Assembly (NCBI GenBank): GCA_030550625.1
Contig: JAUQOZ010000111.1
Coordinates: 1 to 49,025, forward strand
DNA length: 49,025 bases
Source of the DNA: Chloroflexota bacterium
Lineage (GTDB): Bacteria; Chloroflexota; Chloroflexia; Chloroflexales; Chloroflexaceae
Reading direction: 5' to 3'
Shown here: piece after piece, positions 23,605-31,221 of the stretch
Position numbering within the stretch: position 1 is the first letter of the stretch
Layout: each line of letters starts with the position of its first letter
Position numbers and translations under genes: made by a program
The notes under the pieces: model-generated
What the model was told of the DNA's origin: nothing
The model's database searches: none
Seen by the model: the letters and a program-made list of their open reading frames with translations, nothing else

Positions 23605-23613
23605 AGAATACCA
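23605..23613 (-). promoter_or_regulatory. Extended -10 TGGTATTCT before nadK
   Basis: On the minus strand TGGTATTCT (23613-23605) lies about 33 nt before the nadK start. This is the same extended -10 style as elsewhere in the window. Confidence 0.45.
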
Positions 23614-23618
23614 TAGGA

Positions 23619-23690
23619 ATGGGGAGTAGAGAGTGGGGAAATAGGGAATAGGGAGTAGAGGGTGGGGAAGTAGGTAAATAGGTGTTGGGA
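23619..23690. repeat. Short purine-rich direct repeats (GGGGAGTAGAG / GGGAATAGGG)
   Basis: Units such as GGGGAGTAGAGAGTGGGG and AATAGGGAGTAGAGGGTGGG repeat with small changes. A similar piece forms the 3' end of mutM near 32080-32100. Confidence 0.6.
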
Positions 23691-23750
23691 TGGATCAAGT
23701 GTTAGTCGTTAGAGCAATCTGGTTAATGTCCGCCTTGCGATCAGTGATCG

Positions 23751-23759
23751 TGGTATACT
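23751..23759 (+). promoter_or_regulatory. Extended -10 TGGTATACT before the MoxR gene
   Basis: The same nonamer as upstream of the RodZ-like and photolyase genes. It would start transcription near 23766, which supports the GTG at 23801 as start codon. Confidence 0.5.
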
Positions 23760-23800
23760 GCTTGTGCATCAAGATGACAATACTCCGAATTGAGGTGCAT

Positions 23801-24775
23801 GTGGAACATGTTCAGCAAGTAGCTGCGCGCATTGTGGCGAATGTCGAACAAGTGATTATCGGCAAGCGCCGGATTGTCGAGCTCGTGCTGGTAGCCTTAT
23901 TGTGCCGCGGCCATGTGTTAATCGAAGACGTGCCCGGCACCGGTAAGACGATGTTGGCCAAGAGTATTGCTCGTTCGATCGGTTCGAGTTTCAAACGGAT
24001 TCAATGTACACCCGATCTGTTACCCGGTGATGTCACCGGTGTCTCGATTTTCAACCAGCAAACCCGCGAATTTGAGTTTCGGCCCGGCCCGATCATGGCC
24101 CAGATTGTGCTGGCCGATGAGATCAACCGCGCTACCCCCAAAACGCAGTCGGCGTTGTTGGAAGCGATGGAGGAGCGCCAAATCACGGTTGATGGCATCA
24201 CGCATCCGTTGCCGCAACCGTTTGTGGTGCTGGCGACGCAAAACCCGATCGAGTACGAAGGCACCTTTCCGTTGCCGGAAGCGCAACTCGATCGCTTCTT
24301 GCTGCGGGTGCATCTCGGTTACGCCGATCGGCTCGACGAGATTGCAATTCTCAAACGGCAGCGCGAAGGTCACCCGCTGGAAACGTTGCCAAAGGTGGTT
24401 GAAATCGACGAGTTGCTGGCCCTCCAAGACGAGATTAAGCAGGTTCACGTTGATGATCTGATCGTCGAGTATATTGTGGCGTTGACGACGGCTACCCGCA
24501 CCCATGCCGACATCTACCTTGGCGCGAGCACCCGTGGCGCGTTGGCGCTGTACCGGTCGGCGCAAGCATGGGCGGCGTTAAACGGGCGCGATTATGTGAC
24601 GCCTGATGATGTGAAGGCGCTGGCGCAGCCGGTGCTCGGCCATCGCCTGATCGTCAGCCCGGCGGCGCGGGTGCGCAATGTGACTGCAAACGCGGTGATT
24701 GATGAAGTGCTGGCATCGACGCCGGTGCCGGGAGCGCGGGCCGGACGGCGGTTTGAGCGGATGGTAGCCAATTGA
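23801..24775 (+). CDS. MoxR family AAA+ ATPase
   Basis: 324 residues from a GTG at 23801 (GAGG at 23792-23795); an ATG at 23774 would add nine residues but has no ribosome site. Walker A is [12 protein letters not shown], Walker B is [14 protein letters not shown], sensor 1 lies in [12 protein letters not shown], and [12 protein letters not shown] is the MoxR signature. The C-terminal lid contains [19 protein letters not shown] and [11 protein letters not shown]. MoxR ATPases act as chaperones for VWA-domain or membrane complexes. Here the usual DUF58/VWA partner is absent. The gene is followed by a 69-residue helical protein and a sigma/anti-sigma-like fusion, an unusual setting. Confidence 0.92.
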   Translation: MEHVQQVAARIVANVEQVIIGKRRIVELVLVALLCRGHVLIEDVPGTGKTMLAKSIARSIGSSFKRIQCTPDLLPGDVTGVSIFNQQTREFEFRPGPIMAQIVLADEINRATPKTQSALLEAMEERQITVDGITHPLPQPFVVLATQNPIEYEGTFPLPEAQLDRFLLRVHLGYADRLDEIAILKRQREGHPLETLPKVVEIDELLALQDEIKQVHVDDLIVEYIVALTTATRTHADIYLGASTRGALALYRSAQAWAALNGRDYVTPDDVKALAQPVLGHRLIVSPAARVRNVTANAVIDEVLASTPVPGARAGRRFERMVAN

Positions 24776-24790
24776 TGTGATGGTATCGCT

Positions 24791-25000
24791 ATGGCGACCG
24801 ATGATTCTGATGAACTGATAGCGCAACGGCGCGCTCTGTTGCGTACCGCCTTGCAACGGATTGTCTTGTTGCGCGAGACTGGCCCCAAGAGTGCGGCGTG
24901 GCATCGAGCGCGGGTCAAGACGATGTGGCGGTTGCAGCAACAACTGGCAGATGATGCCGCTGCGTTGCGGCACTCTGAGCAAACCCATGATCGAAGCTAA
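24791..25000 (+). CDS. Small helical protein between MoxR and the membrane fusion protein
   Basis: 69 residues, almost entirely helical and rich in Arg, Gln, Ala and Leu (ELIAQRRALLRTALQRIVLL, then WRLQQQLADDAAALRHSEQ). It starts 15 nt after the MoxR stop. Its 3' end overlaps the start of the next gene by 14 nt, a sign of translational coupling. It could be a coiled-coil adaptor. No family is recognised. Confidence 0.55.
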   Translation: MATDDSDELIAQRRALLRTALQRIVLLRETGPKSAAWHRARVKTMWRLQQQLADDAAALRHSEQTHDRS

Positions 25001-26993
25001 TCTGGCGCGTTGGTTGGCGCAAACTGGTGATACGCTGTACAGCATCGCCTTGGCGCTGGCGCCGGACGAACGGGCAGCGCAGCGGTTGTTACGGCAATGG
25101 GTAGCCGATCTTAGCCGGTGTCCGCCTGCGAGCTGGCAATCTGATGAACTGGCGGCCCGTCTCTACCGGGTGGCAGTCGCCAACTATACCGATCGCCCGT
25201 TGGAACGGCGACCGGCGCCGGCAGCCGCGCCAGTGCTGGGGCCATTGCGGGCGATGCCGTTGCCGCAGCGGATGGCTGTGTTAGCGTATGGCGTGTTGGG
25301 GATGGATAGCGCCCGCTTGGCTAAGATCCTCGGCCAAGAGCCGGCGGATGCGATCCGGACTCTTGAGCAAGCCGTGCAAGCGTTAGCTCCTATCTCGCGC
25401 CATTCGCTGCCGGCGGAGGTGAGCAGTGATGAGTGCGCACCGGTGCGGCAAGCGTTGATTGATCCGGCCCAGCATCTCCGCGCGTTTGAACAGGTGCGGC
25501 GGCATCTGGCCGGGTGCGCGCATTGCCGAATCTTTGAGCGCGAATGGCAAGCGGCGACGCGCGAGCTAACGCTCGTTCTGCGCCGCTATGCGCAAGCTTT
25601 CCCAATGCCTGCGAAGCTGGCCGATCGGTTGCTACACGCAGCAGTGACGCCGCGTCAGCGCATCGCGACAGTTGCGCTGGCAGCGCCGGTGGTGGTGCTG
25701 GCGGCGTTTGTTGTAATCCTCATAGTGCCCGGTATGTTCAGAAATCCGGTGACAGTCGTGGCCACCGGTGCAAACGAACCGGTCGTGCGGGCAGACGATT
25801 TAGTGGCGCGGGCCTTGGCCCATGGCGGCATCCCTGAACCGGAAGGCCCGCCCGTGTGGCAGGCGCGTTACCAAACCCTCTGGTATTTTAACAACCGCAC
25901 CGTCGCCCCGTTGTATGCCGAAATCTGGCACGACCGCGACAATCCGGCCCGCCACCGCTTGCAATTGCGCCACGTTGACGGCGGCGCGCCGTATGAGTTT
26001 CAGCTCGGCGACGGCGAGCGCCGCTTGTATTACGCCCTTGACGGCGCGTATGCACCGGTGCTGTACGGCGACCTGCCGGTGCCGGCGCTGCCAAACGAAC
26101 CGGCGCTGATGGTGAGTGCGGCTGATCCCAGCCAACAGCAAGCCGCATTTGTGGCCCGTCTTACCAGCGGGCCATGGCATATCCCGCCAAATTACTTGCA
26201 CCAAGCTGCGGCAGCGTCTGATCTCCGCTTGCTGGGCCGGCAACGGATCGGTGAGCGGTTGGCGTATATCGTCAGCTTTCGCGGGATCAGTCCGGTTGAT
26301 GTTCCCGCAGATGTTGCCGAACCGGTAACGGTGCTGATGGCGATTGGCGAGACCGATGGTCACGTGCTGAATATCACCGAGTTAATTGGGCCTCCCGGCG
26401 GAACCCAAACCAGCCGGGTGGTGTGGCGGTTGGTCGAATTTAATTGGCTTGTCACCGGCGAGCAGATCCGCGATGCCTTCACCTTCGAGCGAGCATGGAA
26501 CGGGCGGGCGGAAATATCTGGCATGCCGGTGCAGCCGCTCGTCGATCCGGCATGGCCGCTGGTGCGGTTGGGCAACGTGATCGCACCAAGCGAGATCGGG
26601 CGAGTCAGCGACTCGCTCGTATTGCCGGCGACTATCCCTGATGGGATCGAACGGGCGGTCTTCTTAAGCTGGCGTGGTGCACGCATCAATGGCGCCATCT
26701 ATACTGGCGCCGGCAAGCAATTGATTTTCACCTTTGACCGGCTGCCGGGTATCGATAGCGCCATTCCAACCGACGTGATCGGCCCATGGCGGGTACGGAT
26801 CGAGCCAGTGCGCGGGCAACGGTATCGGGTCGCGATTGAGACGAATGCCAACCGGCGGGGGAGTAATGTGCGGCTTGCGCTCGAAGCCACCGGTTTCACC
26901 CTTGCTGAGGTGCGTGCGATCATAGAGTCGTTGCGCCCGCTCTACAGCATTGATTTGCGTGCGCAGGCGGCATGGTTTATCCCCAGACGTTAA
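24987..26993 (+). CDS. Membrane protein fusing a sigma-like region to a zinc anti-sigma domain and a large outer domain
   Basis: 668 residues from the ATG at 24987. Residues 10-65 resemble ECF region 2 (TGDTLYSIALALAPDERAAQ, like LYRLALRLTGD). Residues 88-132 resemble region 4 (MPLPQRMAVLAYGVLGMDSA, then RLAKILGQEPADAIRTLEQA), though degenerate. Residues 173-180 are HLAGCAHC, the HxxxCxxC zinc motif of ZAS anti-sigma factors. A transmembrane helix lies at about 228-249. About 420 residues outside are beta rich with paired-strand motifs (RYQTLWYFNNRTVAPLYAEI). The fusion reading is by motif pattern, not alignment. It probably senses the envelope state. Confidence 0.65.
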   Translation: MIEANLARWLAQTGDTLYSIALALAPDERAAQRLLRQWVADLSRCPPASWQSDELAARLYRVAVANYTDRPLERRPAPAAAPVLGPLRAMPLPQRMAVLAYGVLGMDSARLAKILGQEPADAIRTLEQAVQALAPISRHSLPAEVSSDECAPVRQALIDPAQHLRAFEQVRRHLAGCAHCRIFEREWQAATRELTLVLRRYAQAFPMPAKLADRLLHAAVTPRQRIATVALAAPVVVLAAFVVILIVPGMFRNPVTVVATGANEPVVRADDLVARALAHGGIPEPEGPPVWQARYQTLWYFNNRTVAPLYAEIWHDRDNPARHRLQLRHVDGGAPYEFQLGDGERRLYYALDGAYAPVLYGDLPVPALPNEPALMVSAADPSQQQAAFVARLTSGPWHIPPNYLHQAAAASDLRLLGRQRIGERLAYIVSFRGISPVDVPADVAEPVTVLMAIGETDGHVLNITELIGPPGGTQTSRVVWRLVEFNWLVTGEQIRDAFTFERAWNGRAEISGMPVQPLVDPAWPLVRLGNVIAPSEIGRVSDSLVLPATIPDGIERAVFLSWRGARINGAIYTGAGKQLIFTFDRLPGIDSAIPTDVIGPWRVRIEPVRGQRYRVAIETNANRRGSNVRLALEATGFTLAEVRAIIESLRPLYSIDLRAQAAWFIPRR

Positions 26994-27012
26994 CAATCTG
27001 GACAAATGTAGA

Positions 27013-27024
27013 ACAAACGTTTGT
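27013..27024. promoter_or_regulatory. Perfect palindrome ACAAACGTTTGT, near-LexA box, upstream of the DarT-macro gene
   Basis: With its left flank this reads GAACAAACGTTTGT. It matches the Gram-positive LexA box pattern CGAACRNRYGTTYC except at the two outermost positions. It overlaps the -35 box of the candidate promoter, where a repressor would block polymerase. LexA control is inference; no lexA gene is in the window. Confidence 0.4.
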
Positions 27025-27049
27025 ATTTTGTAGTTGCTCGTGTTATGAT
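27021..27049 (+). promoter_or_regulatory. Candidate promoter of the DarT-macro gene
   Basis: TTGTAT (27021-27026) and TATGAT (27044-27049) are 17 nt apart, 44 nt before the ATG at 27093. The palindrome at 27013-27024 covers the -35 box. Confidence 0.45.
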
Positions 27050-27092
27050 TGAGACGAGTGCATAAGGCGGAAGCATAGCAGCGGATCGGACG

Positions 27093-28274
27093 ATGGCCAA
27101 AACCAAGCTGAACATACGCAGCCTCTTTTATATCACCCATTGCGACAATCTTCCTTCGATCATACAGCGCGGTATCTTGTCACATGCTCAAGTCGAGGCT
27201 AACGGACTGTCACCGAAACCGGTTTATGATAAGAACATTGTTTTGCGCCGGCGCGACCGACGCACGCCTGACGGTCGCAGCTTGTGGGAATTTGCCAATC
27301 TCTACTTTCAGCCGCGGAATCCGATGCTGTATCGTGTCGTTCAGGAAGCGGGCATCAGGAACGTTGTTGTGATTGGCGTTGATCCAAAAGTGATGGAAAT
27401 ACCGGGATGCTTTGTTTCTGATGGTAATGCCGCTCATTCATTGTCAAACATTTGGCCGTTGGCCGAGGGATTGCAACATCTGGCTGCATTGAGAAAGATT
27501 TGGGATAAGGAATGGTGGCGAGAAGCTGATGGATCAAAGCGCCAGATCATGGCTGAATTGTTAGTGCCGGATGGTATACCACCAGCGTATTTGCAAACAA
27601 TCTATACCGCTGACCACAAAACAGTTGACTACGTTCGCCAACTATTGCCTGATGCGCCAATTGATGTTGTTCCTGAGCCAAATATGTTTTTTCAACCGGA
27701 TTCCTCAAAGCGACTTACCGATACGATCACGTTGGTGGATGGCGATCTGTTCTTTTCTCGTCAGCAAACTCTGACCATTAGCGTCAATACGGTGGGAGTG
27801 ATGGGCAAAGGGTTAGCGTCGCGGGCCAAGTATCAATTTCCTGATGTGTATGTGGTGTATCAAGATGCTTGCCGGAGCAAGCAGTTGCAATTGGGCAAAC
27901 CATATCTCTACCGGCGAGAAGCCTTCATCGATGAAGAGTTAGCTGATGAGCCGGCTTCGCTTGCCAATCCCAACGCCAACAAGTGGTTTTTGCTATTTGC
28001 CACAAAACGGCATTGGCGCGAACCGTCCGATCTTAAAGGCATCGAGCAGGGCTTGCAATGGTTGCAAGATCACTATCAGTCAGAAGGTATTCGCTCATTA
28101 GCGATGCCGGCGCTTGGCTGCGGCTTGGGCGGATTGGATTGGCGTGATGTGGGGCCGCTGATGTGCCGTTATCTTGCCCCGCTGTCGATTCCAGTCGCGA
28201 TCTATTTGCCAAGAGAGAAACCGATTGCCCCAGAGTTGCTAACCCCAGAATTTTTACTTGACAAAGCTATGTAG
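27093..28274 (+). CDS. DarT-type DNA ADP-ribosyltransferase fused to a DarG-like macrodomain
   Basis: 393 residues. Residues 5-205 match DarT (DUF4433): FYITHCDNLPSIIQRGIL with His16, an Arg-rich loop at 52-57, ANLYFQPRNPMLYRV (68-82), SDGNAAH (109-115), and RQIMAELLVPDGIPP with the likely catalytic Glu155. DarT ADP-ribosylates thymidine in single-stranded DNA and blocks replication. Residues 211-375 are a macrodomain of the DarG/TARG1 class: VDGDLFFS, SVNTVGVMGKGLASRAK, FATKRHWREPSDL with the probable catalytic Lys305, and PALGCGLGGLDW. DarG removes the modification. Normally toxin and antitoxin are separate genes; here they are one chain without DarG's C-terminal domain. Both active sites look intact. 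Confidence 0.85.
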   Translation: MAKTKLNIRSLFYITHCDNLPSIIQRGILSHAQVEANGLSPKPVYDKNIVLRRRDRRTPDGRSLWEFANLYFQPRNPMLYRVVQEAGIRNVVVIGVDPKVMEIPGCFVSDGNAAHSLSNIWPLAEGLQHLAALRKIWDKEWWREADGSKRQIMAELLVPDGIPPAYLQTIYTADHKTVDYVRQLLPDAPIDVVPEPNMFFQPDSSKRLTDTITLVDGDLFFSRQQTLTISVNTVGVMGKGLASRAKYQFPDVYVVYQDACRSKQLQLGKPYLYRREAFIDEELADEPASLANPNANKWFLLFATKRHWREPSDLKGIEQGLQWLQDHYQSEGIRSLAMPALGCGLGGLDWRDVGPLMCRYLAPLSIPVAIYLPREKPIAPELLTPEFLLDKAM

Positions 28275-28282
28275 GCTTTGTC
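28260..28282 (+). terminator. Hairpin enclosing the stop codon of the DarT-macro gene
   Basis: GACAAAGC (28260-28267) and GCTTTGTC (28275-28282) pair perfectly. The 7-nt loop TATGTAG contains the TAG stop. No T run follows. Confidence 0.5.
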
Positions 28283-28356
28283 ATTGGGGTAAGCAAATGA
28301 GTGAAAATAGCGGTTTATCGCCACCACTGCCTGCATGTACGCGCGTTCCCAACTCG

Positions 28357-28365
28357 TGGTATACT
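28357..28365 (+). promoter_or_regulatory. Extended -10 TGGTATACT before the photolyase operon
   Basis: Identical to the elements at 3278 and 23751, 30 nt before the ATG at 28395. It probably drives the whole run of genes to mutM. Confidence 0.5.
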
Positions 28366-28394
28366 CGAAAGAGAATCTTAACGACGAACCTACA

Positions 28395-29210
28395 ATGCAG
28401 CTTCGTACCGATCTAACAACTCGCGCTGAGCAGGTGGCGTATCTCGCCGGCGCGCTCGACGGCTTGTACGCTGGCCCGGCGACGCCTTCGCCAATCCGCG
28501 GCGGGAGGCGGGCAGCGTTACGCCGGCTGCGCGCGTTTGATGCGCGCGGCTATGCCCGCACCCGGAACGATGTCGCGAAACGCGGCGTTTCCGCCCTCTC
28601 GCCATACCTGCGCCACGGGGTGCTCACGCTGGCCGAGGTGCGCGATTCGATCCTGACCCGGTTTGGCTATACGCCTGATACCGAAAAATTCGTCAATGAG
28701 CTGGCATGGCGTGCATTCTGGCAACTGGTGTATGCCCAGCTCGGCGACCGGATCCAGCACGATCTTGAGCCGGCCAAGCATCGTTCCCGCGCGCCGCGCC
28801 GCCAGTTGCCGCCAGAGGTGGCAGCGGCCAGCACTGGTCTCGTGTGTATCGACGAGGCGTTGCGCGAGCTGTACACGACCGGCTATATGCACAACCATGC
28901 CCGCATGTGGGTGGCCGCCTATCTGCAACACTGGCTCGGCGTGGATTGGCGCGAGGGAGCTGACCTCTTCTACCGCCACCTGCTCGATGGTGATCCGGCC
29001 TCGAACAGCTTGTCGTGGCAGTGGGTCGGCAGCACCTTCAGTCACAAACCGTATATCTTTAACCGCCAAAATGTCGAACGGTTCAGCGGGGGCGCGTTTT
29101 GTGCGCGTTGTCCCCTTGCCGCCGGCGGTTGCCCGTTCGACGATAGCTACGAGAATCTGGCGCTGCGCCTGTTTGGCGTGTCACTAGCGGAACTTGAGGG
29201 GCGGCGATGA
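28395..29210 (+). CDS. Photolyase/cryptochrome FAD-binding half, stand-alone
   Basis: 271 residues that align by eye with only the C-terminal FAD domain of photolyases. GVSALSPYLRHGVL (64-77) and NELAWRAFWQ (101-110, like NELIWREFY) are present. So are TGYMHNHARMWVAAYLQHWL (162-181), DWREG (184-188) and DGDPASNSLSWQWVGST (198-214), which holds the FAD-binding Asp/Asn and electron-transfer Trp region. The TGYPIVD DNA/FAD motif is altered to TGLVCIDEA. Cys151, Cys236, Cys239 and Cys246 (CARCPLAAGGCPF) resemble the four-cysteine [4Fe-4S] pattern of bacterial FeS-photolyases, with a shorter last gap. The missing antenna domain is encoded by the next gene, which overlaps by ATGA. Confidence 0.82.
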   Translation: MQLRTDLTTRAEQVAYLAGALDGLYAGPATPSPIRGGRRAALRRLRAFDARGYARTRNDVAKRGVSALSPYLRHGVLTLAEVRDSILTRFGYTPDTEKFVNELAWRAFWQLVYAQLGDRIQHDLEPAKHRSRAPRRQLPPEVAAASTGLVCIDEALRELYTTGYMHNHARMWVAAYLQHWLGVDWREGADLFYRHLLDGDPASNSLSWQWVGSTFSHKPYIFNRQNVERFSGGAFCARCPLAAGGCPFDDSYENLALRLFGVSLAELEGRR

Positions 29211-29680
29211 GCGGCGCGATCGTGTGGCTCCACGGCGATAGTCTTAGCCCAACCGATCCAGCGCTGCTGGCCAACCCGGTTGCACCGGCGATCTTCGTGT
29301 TTGACGAGCCGTTCTTGGCGGCGGCCCAACTCAGCTTCAAGCGGCTCTTCTTTCTGTACGAATGCGCGCTGGAGGCGATCGCCGGGAGGACGGGCAGCAT
29401 CCGGCGCGGGGTGGTGGTGGAGGAAGTGCGGGCATTTGCCGCCGAGCAGCAGGCGATGGCGGTGCATGTGACGGCGAGCGTGGCGCCGCGTTTCCGGCAG
29501 TATGTGGCCGAATTGCGCGCCGCCGGGCTGCAGGTGGTGGTTCATGAACCGCCAGCGTTTGTGACGTGGCGCGGCGAGCCGCCGCGCCGGTTTAGCGCCT
29601 TCTGGCGGCGGGTCGCCGCTGAGGCGCTGCGCCCAACCGGAACTGGGCCGGTCTTGCCTGCTGAGCACGATGTGGAGTAG
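29207..29680 (+). CDS. Photolyase-like N-terminal alpha/beta domain, stand-alone
   Basis: 157 residues, starting inside the stop of the FAD-domain gene (ATGA). The opening AIVWLHGDSLSPTDPALL matches the start of photolyases (xxVWFRRDLRLxDNPAL) and is followed by AIFVFDEPFL, SFKRLFFLYECALEAI, a VVVEEV strand and QVVVHEPPAF. The Rossmann-like domain normally binds the antenna chromophore at the N terminus of one polypeptide. Here it is a separate protein encoded after the FAD domain. It lacks motifs for a named chromophore. The two products probably assemble into one enzyme, which is inference. Confidence 0.72.
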   Translation: MSGAIVWLHGDSLSPTDPALLANPVAPAIFVFDEPFLAAAQLSFKRLFFLYECALEAIAGRTGSIRRGVVVEEVRAFAAEQQAMAVHVTASVAPRFRQYVAELRAAGLQVVVHEPPAFVTWRGEPPRRFSAFWRRVAAEALRPTGTGPVLPAEHDVE

Positions 29681-29685
29681 GTCGT

Positions 29686-30456
29686 ATGGAATTTCAAGGC
29701 AAAGTCGCCATTGTCACCGGCGGCGCGCAGGGGATCGGGCGGGCAACGGCGTTGGCATTGGCCCGCGAAGGCGCAGCGGTGGCTATTGCCGACCGCGACG
29801 AAGCGGCGACGGCGGCGCTGGTCGCGGGGATCAATGCGTGGGGTGGCCGCGCGCTCGCCGTGATCGCCGATGTCAGCGATGAGGCCGATGCAGCGCGCAT
29901 TGCCAACGAGACGGTGCTGGCGTTTGGCGGGATTGATCTGCTTGTGAATAACGCCGGCATTCAGCAGCCGGGCACGATCGAAAGCACCACCTTGCAATTG
30001 TGGCAAGAGATTATCAACGTCAATCTGACCGGCGTCTTTTTAGTGTCGCGCTTTGTCATGCCGGAACTGCGCCGGCGCGGTGGCGGCGCGATTGTCAATG
30101 TGGCGTCGGTGTACGGCCTGCGCGCCGAAGCGGGTTGGGCTGCGTATGCGGCTTCCAAAGGCGGCGTGATTGCGTTGACGCGAGCGATGGCGCTTGATGG
30201 CGCGCCTGACGGGATTCGGGTCAACTGTGTCTGTCCCGGCTTGATCGATACCTCCCTCTTGCGGGCCAACGCCACTCTCGTTAATGCCCAACGTCCTGAC
30301 GAGGCCTTGCGGGCTTTTGCCCGTCGCACGCCGCTGGGCCGGCTTGGCACTCCCGAAGAGGTGGCCGGGGTCATTTTGTGCCTGCTTAGCCCGACTGCTG
30401 GCTATCTGACTGGGGCGGTGATTACTGCCGATGGCGGCATGGAAGCGCGGTTGTAA
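29686..30456 (+). CDS. Short-chain dehydrogenase/reductase (SDR)
   Basis: 256 residues of the classical SDR family. The NAD(P)-binding motif TGGAQGIG lies at residues 11-18, Asp35 in AIADRD suggests preference for NAD(H), and NNAGI lies at about 87-91. The catalytic Ser is in NVASVYG, and the Tyr and Lys are in YAASK (about 151-155). The PG motif is in NCVCPGLIDT. Substrate is unknown. It lies 5 nt after the photolyase-like gene and 14 nt before moaD, so it belongs to the same transcript. Confidence 0.9.
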   Translation: MEFQGKVAIVTGGAQGIGRATALALAREGAAVAIADRDEAATAALVAGINAWGGRALAVIADVSDEADAARIANETVLAFGGIDLLVNNAGIQQPGTIESTTLQLWQEIINVNLTGVFLVSRFVMPELRRRGGGAIVNVASVYGLRAEAGWAAYAASKGGVIALTRAMALDGAPDGIRVNCVCPGLIDTSLLRANATLVNAQRPDEALRAFARRTPLGRLGTPEEVAGVILCLLSPTAGYLTGAVITADGGMEARL

Positions 30457-30470
30457 CGAGGAGGTGGAGG

Positions 30471-30719
30471 ATGATCACCGTCACCGTGCGGTTTTTTGCC
30501 GGGCATCGCGATATTGTCGGGAAGGCGACCGCGCAGTACACGCTGGCTGAGGGCGCTACCCTCGGCCAGTTGTGGGAGCAGTTGGTGGCTGAATATCCGC
30601 GGCTGGCCGGGTATACCGGACGGCTGCTGTTTGCCGTGAATCAGCAGTTTGGCCAGCCAACCACGGTGTTGGCCGATGGCGATGAGGTCGCCTTCATCCC
30701 GCCGGTCAGCGGTGGGTGA
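30471..30719 (+). CDS. moaD: MoaD/ThiS family sulfur carrier (molybdopterin synthase small subunit)
   Basis: 82 residues with a ubiquitin-like fold. It begins MITVTVRFFAGHRDIVG and ends PPVSGG; the C-terminal Gly-Gly is adenylated and then thiocarboxylated to carry sulfur. Its pairing with moaE 77 nt downstream makes it MoaD rather than ThiS. GAGGAGG precedes the ATG. No other molybdenum cofactor genes are in the window. Confidence 0.9.
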   Translation: MITVTVRFFAGHRDIVGKATAQYTLAEGATLGQLWEQLVAEYPRLAGYTGRLLFAVNQQFGQPTTVLADGDEVAFIPPVSGG

Positions 30720-30796
30720 GGTCTACCGCGGAAGCAACAACGTGCGCATCAATCCGTGTCCGCTGCGTCTCTGCGGTAACACGAGGAGGTCTCAGG

Positions 30797-31210
30797 ATGG
30801 TCGAACCCTTTGTCATCACCACCGAACCGCTCGATCCGGCGCCACTGGTTGCGGCGGTGCAAACGCCAGATGACGGCGCGGTGGTGACGTTTAGCGGCGT
30901 CGTGCGCAATCACTTCGGCGGACGCCCGACGGCGTTTTTGGTCTACGAAGCCTATACCGAGATGGCCGTGCCGGTGTTGCGCCAGATCGCCGATGAGGCA
31001 CGGGCGCGTTGGCCGATCGGGAAGGTGTGCGTCCATCACCGGGTGGGCAAGCTAGAAATCGGCGAGACGGCGGTGCTGGTAGTGGTGGCGGCGCCGCACC
31101 GCGATGCGGCCTTTGCCGCGGCTGCCTACATTATGGATCGGATCAAAGAGATTGCGCCGATTTGGAAGCAGGAACATTGGGCCGACGGCGCGGCTGAGTG
31201 GCGTGAATAG
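30797..31210 (+). CDS. moaE: Molybdopterin synthase catalytic subunit MoaE
   Basis: 137 residues, typical of MoaE. Markers are GAVVTFSGVVRNHFGGR, VYEAYTEMA, VCVHHRVGKLEIGE and MDRIKEIAPIWKQEHW, with the conserved lysines of the active site. Together with MoaD it converts cyclic pyranopterin monophosphate to molybdopterin. The ATG at 30797 follows GAGGAGGTCT. It sits between moaD and mutM in the same orientation. Confidence 0.93.
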   Translation: MVEPFVITTEPLDPAPLVAAVQTPDDGAVVTFSGVVRNHFGGRPTAFLVYEAYTEMAVPVLRQIADEARARWPIGKVCVHHRVGKLEIGETAVLVVVAAPHRDAAFAAAAYIMDRIKEIAPIWKQEHWADGAAEWRE

Positions 31211-31221
31211 GTGAGACAGCG

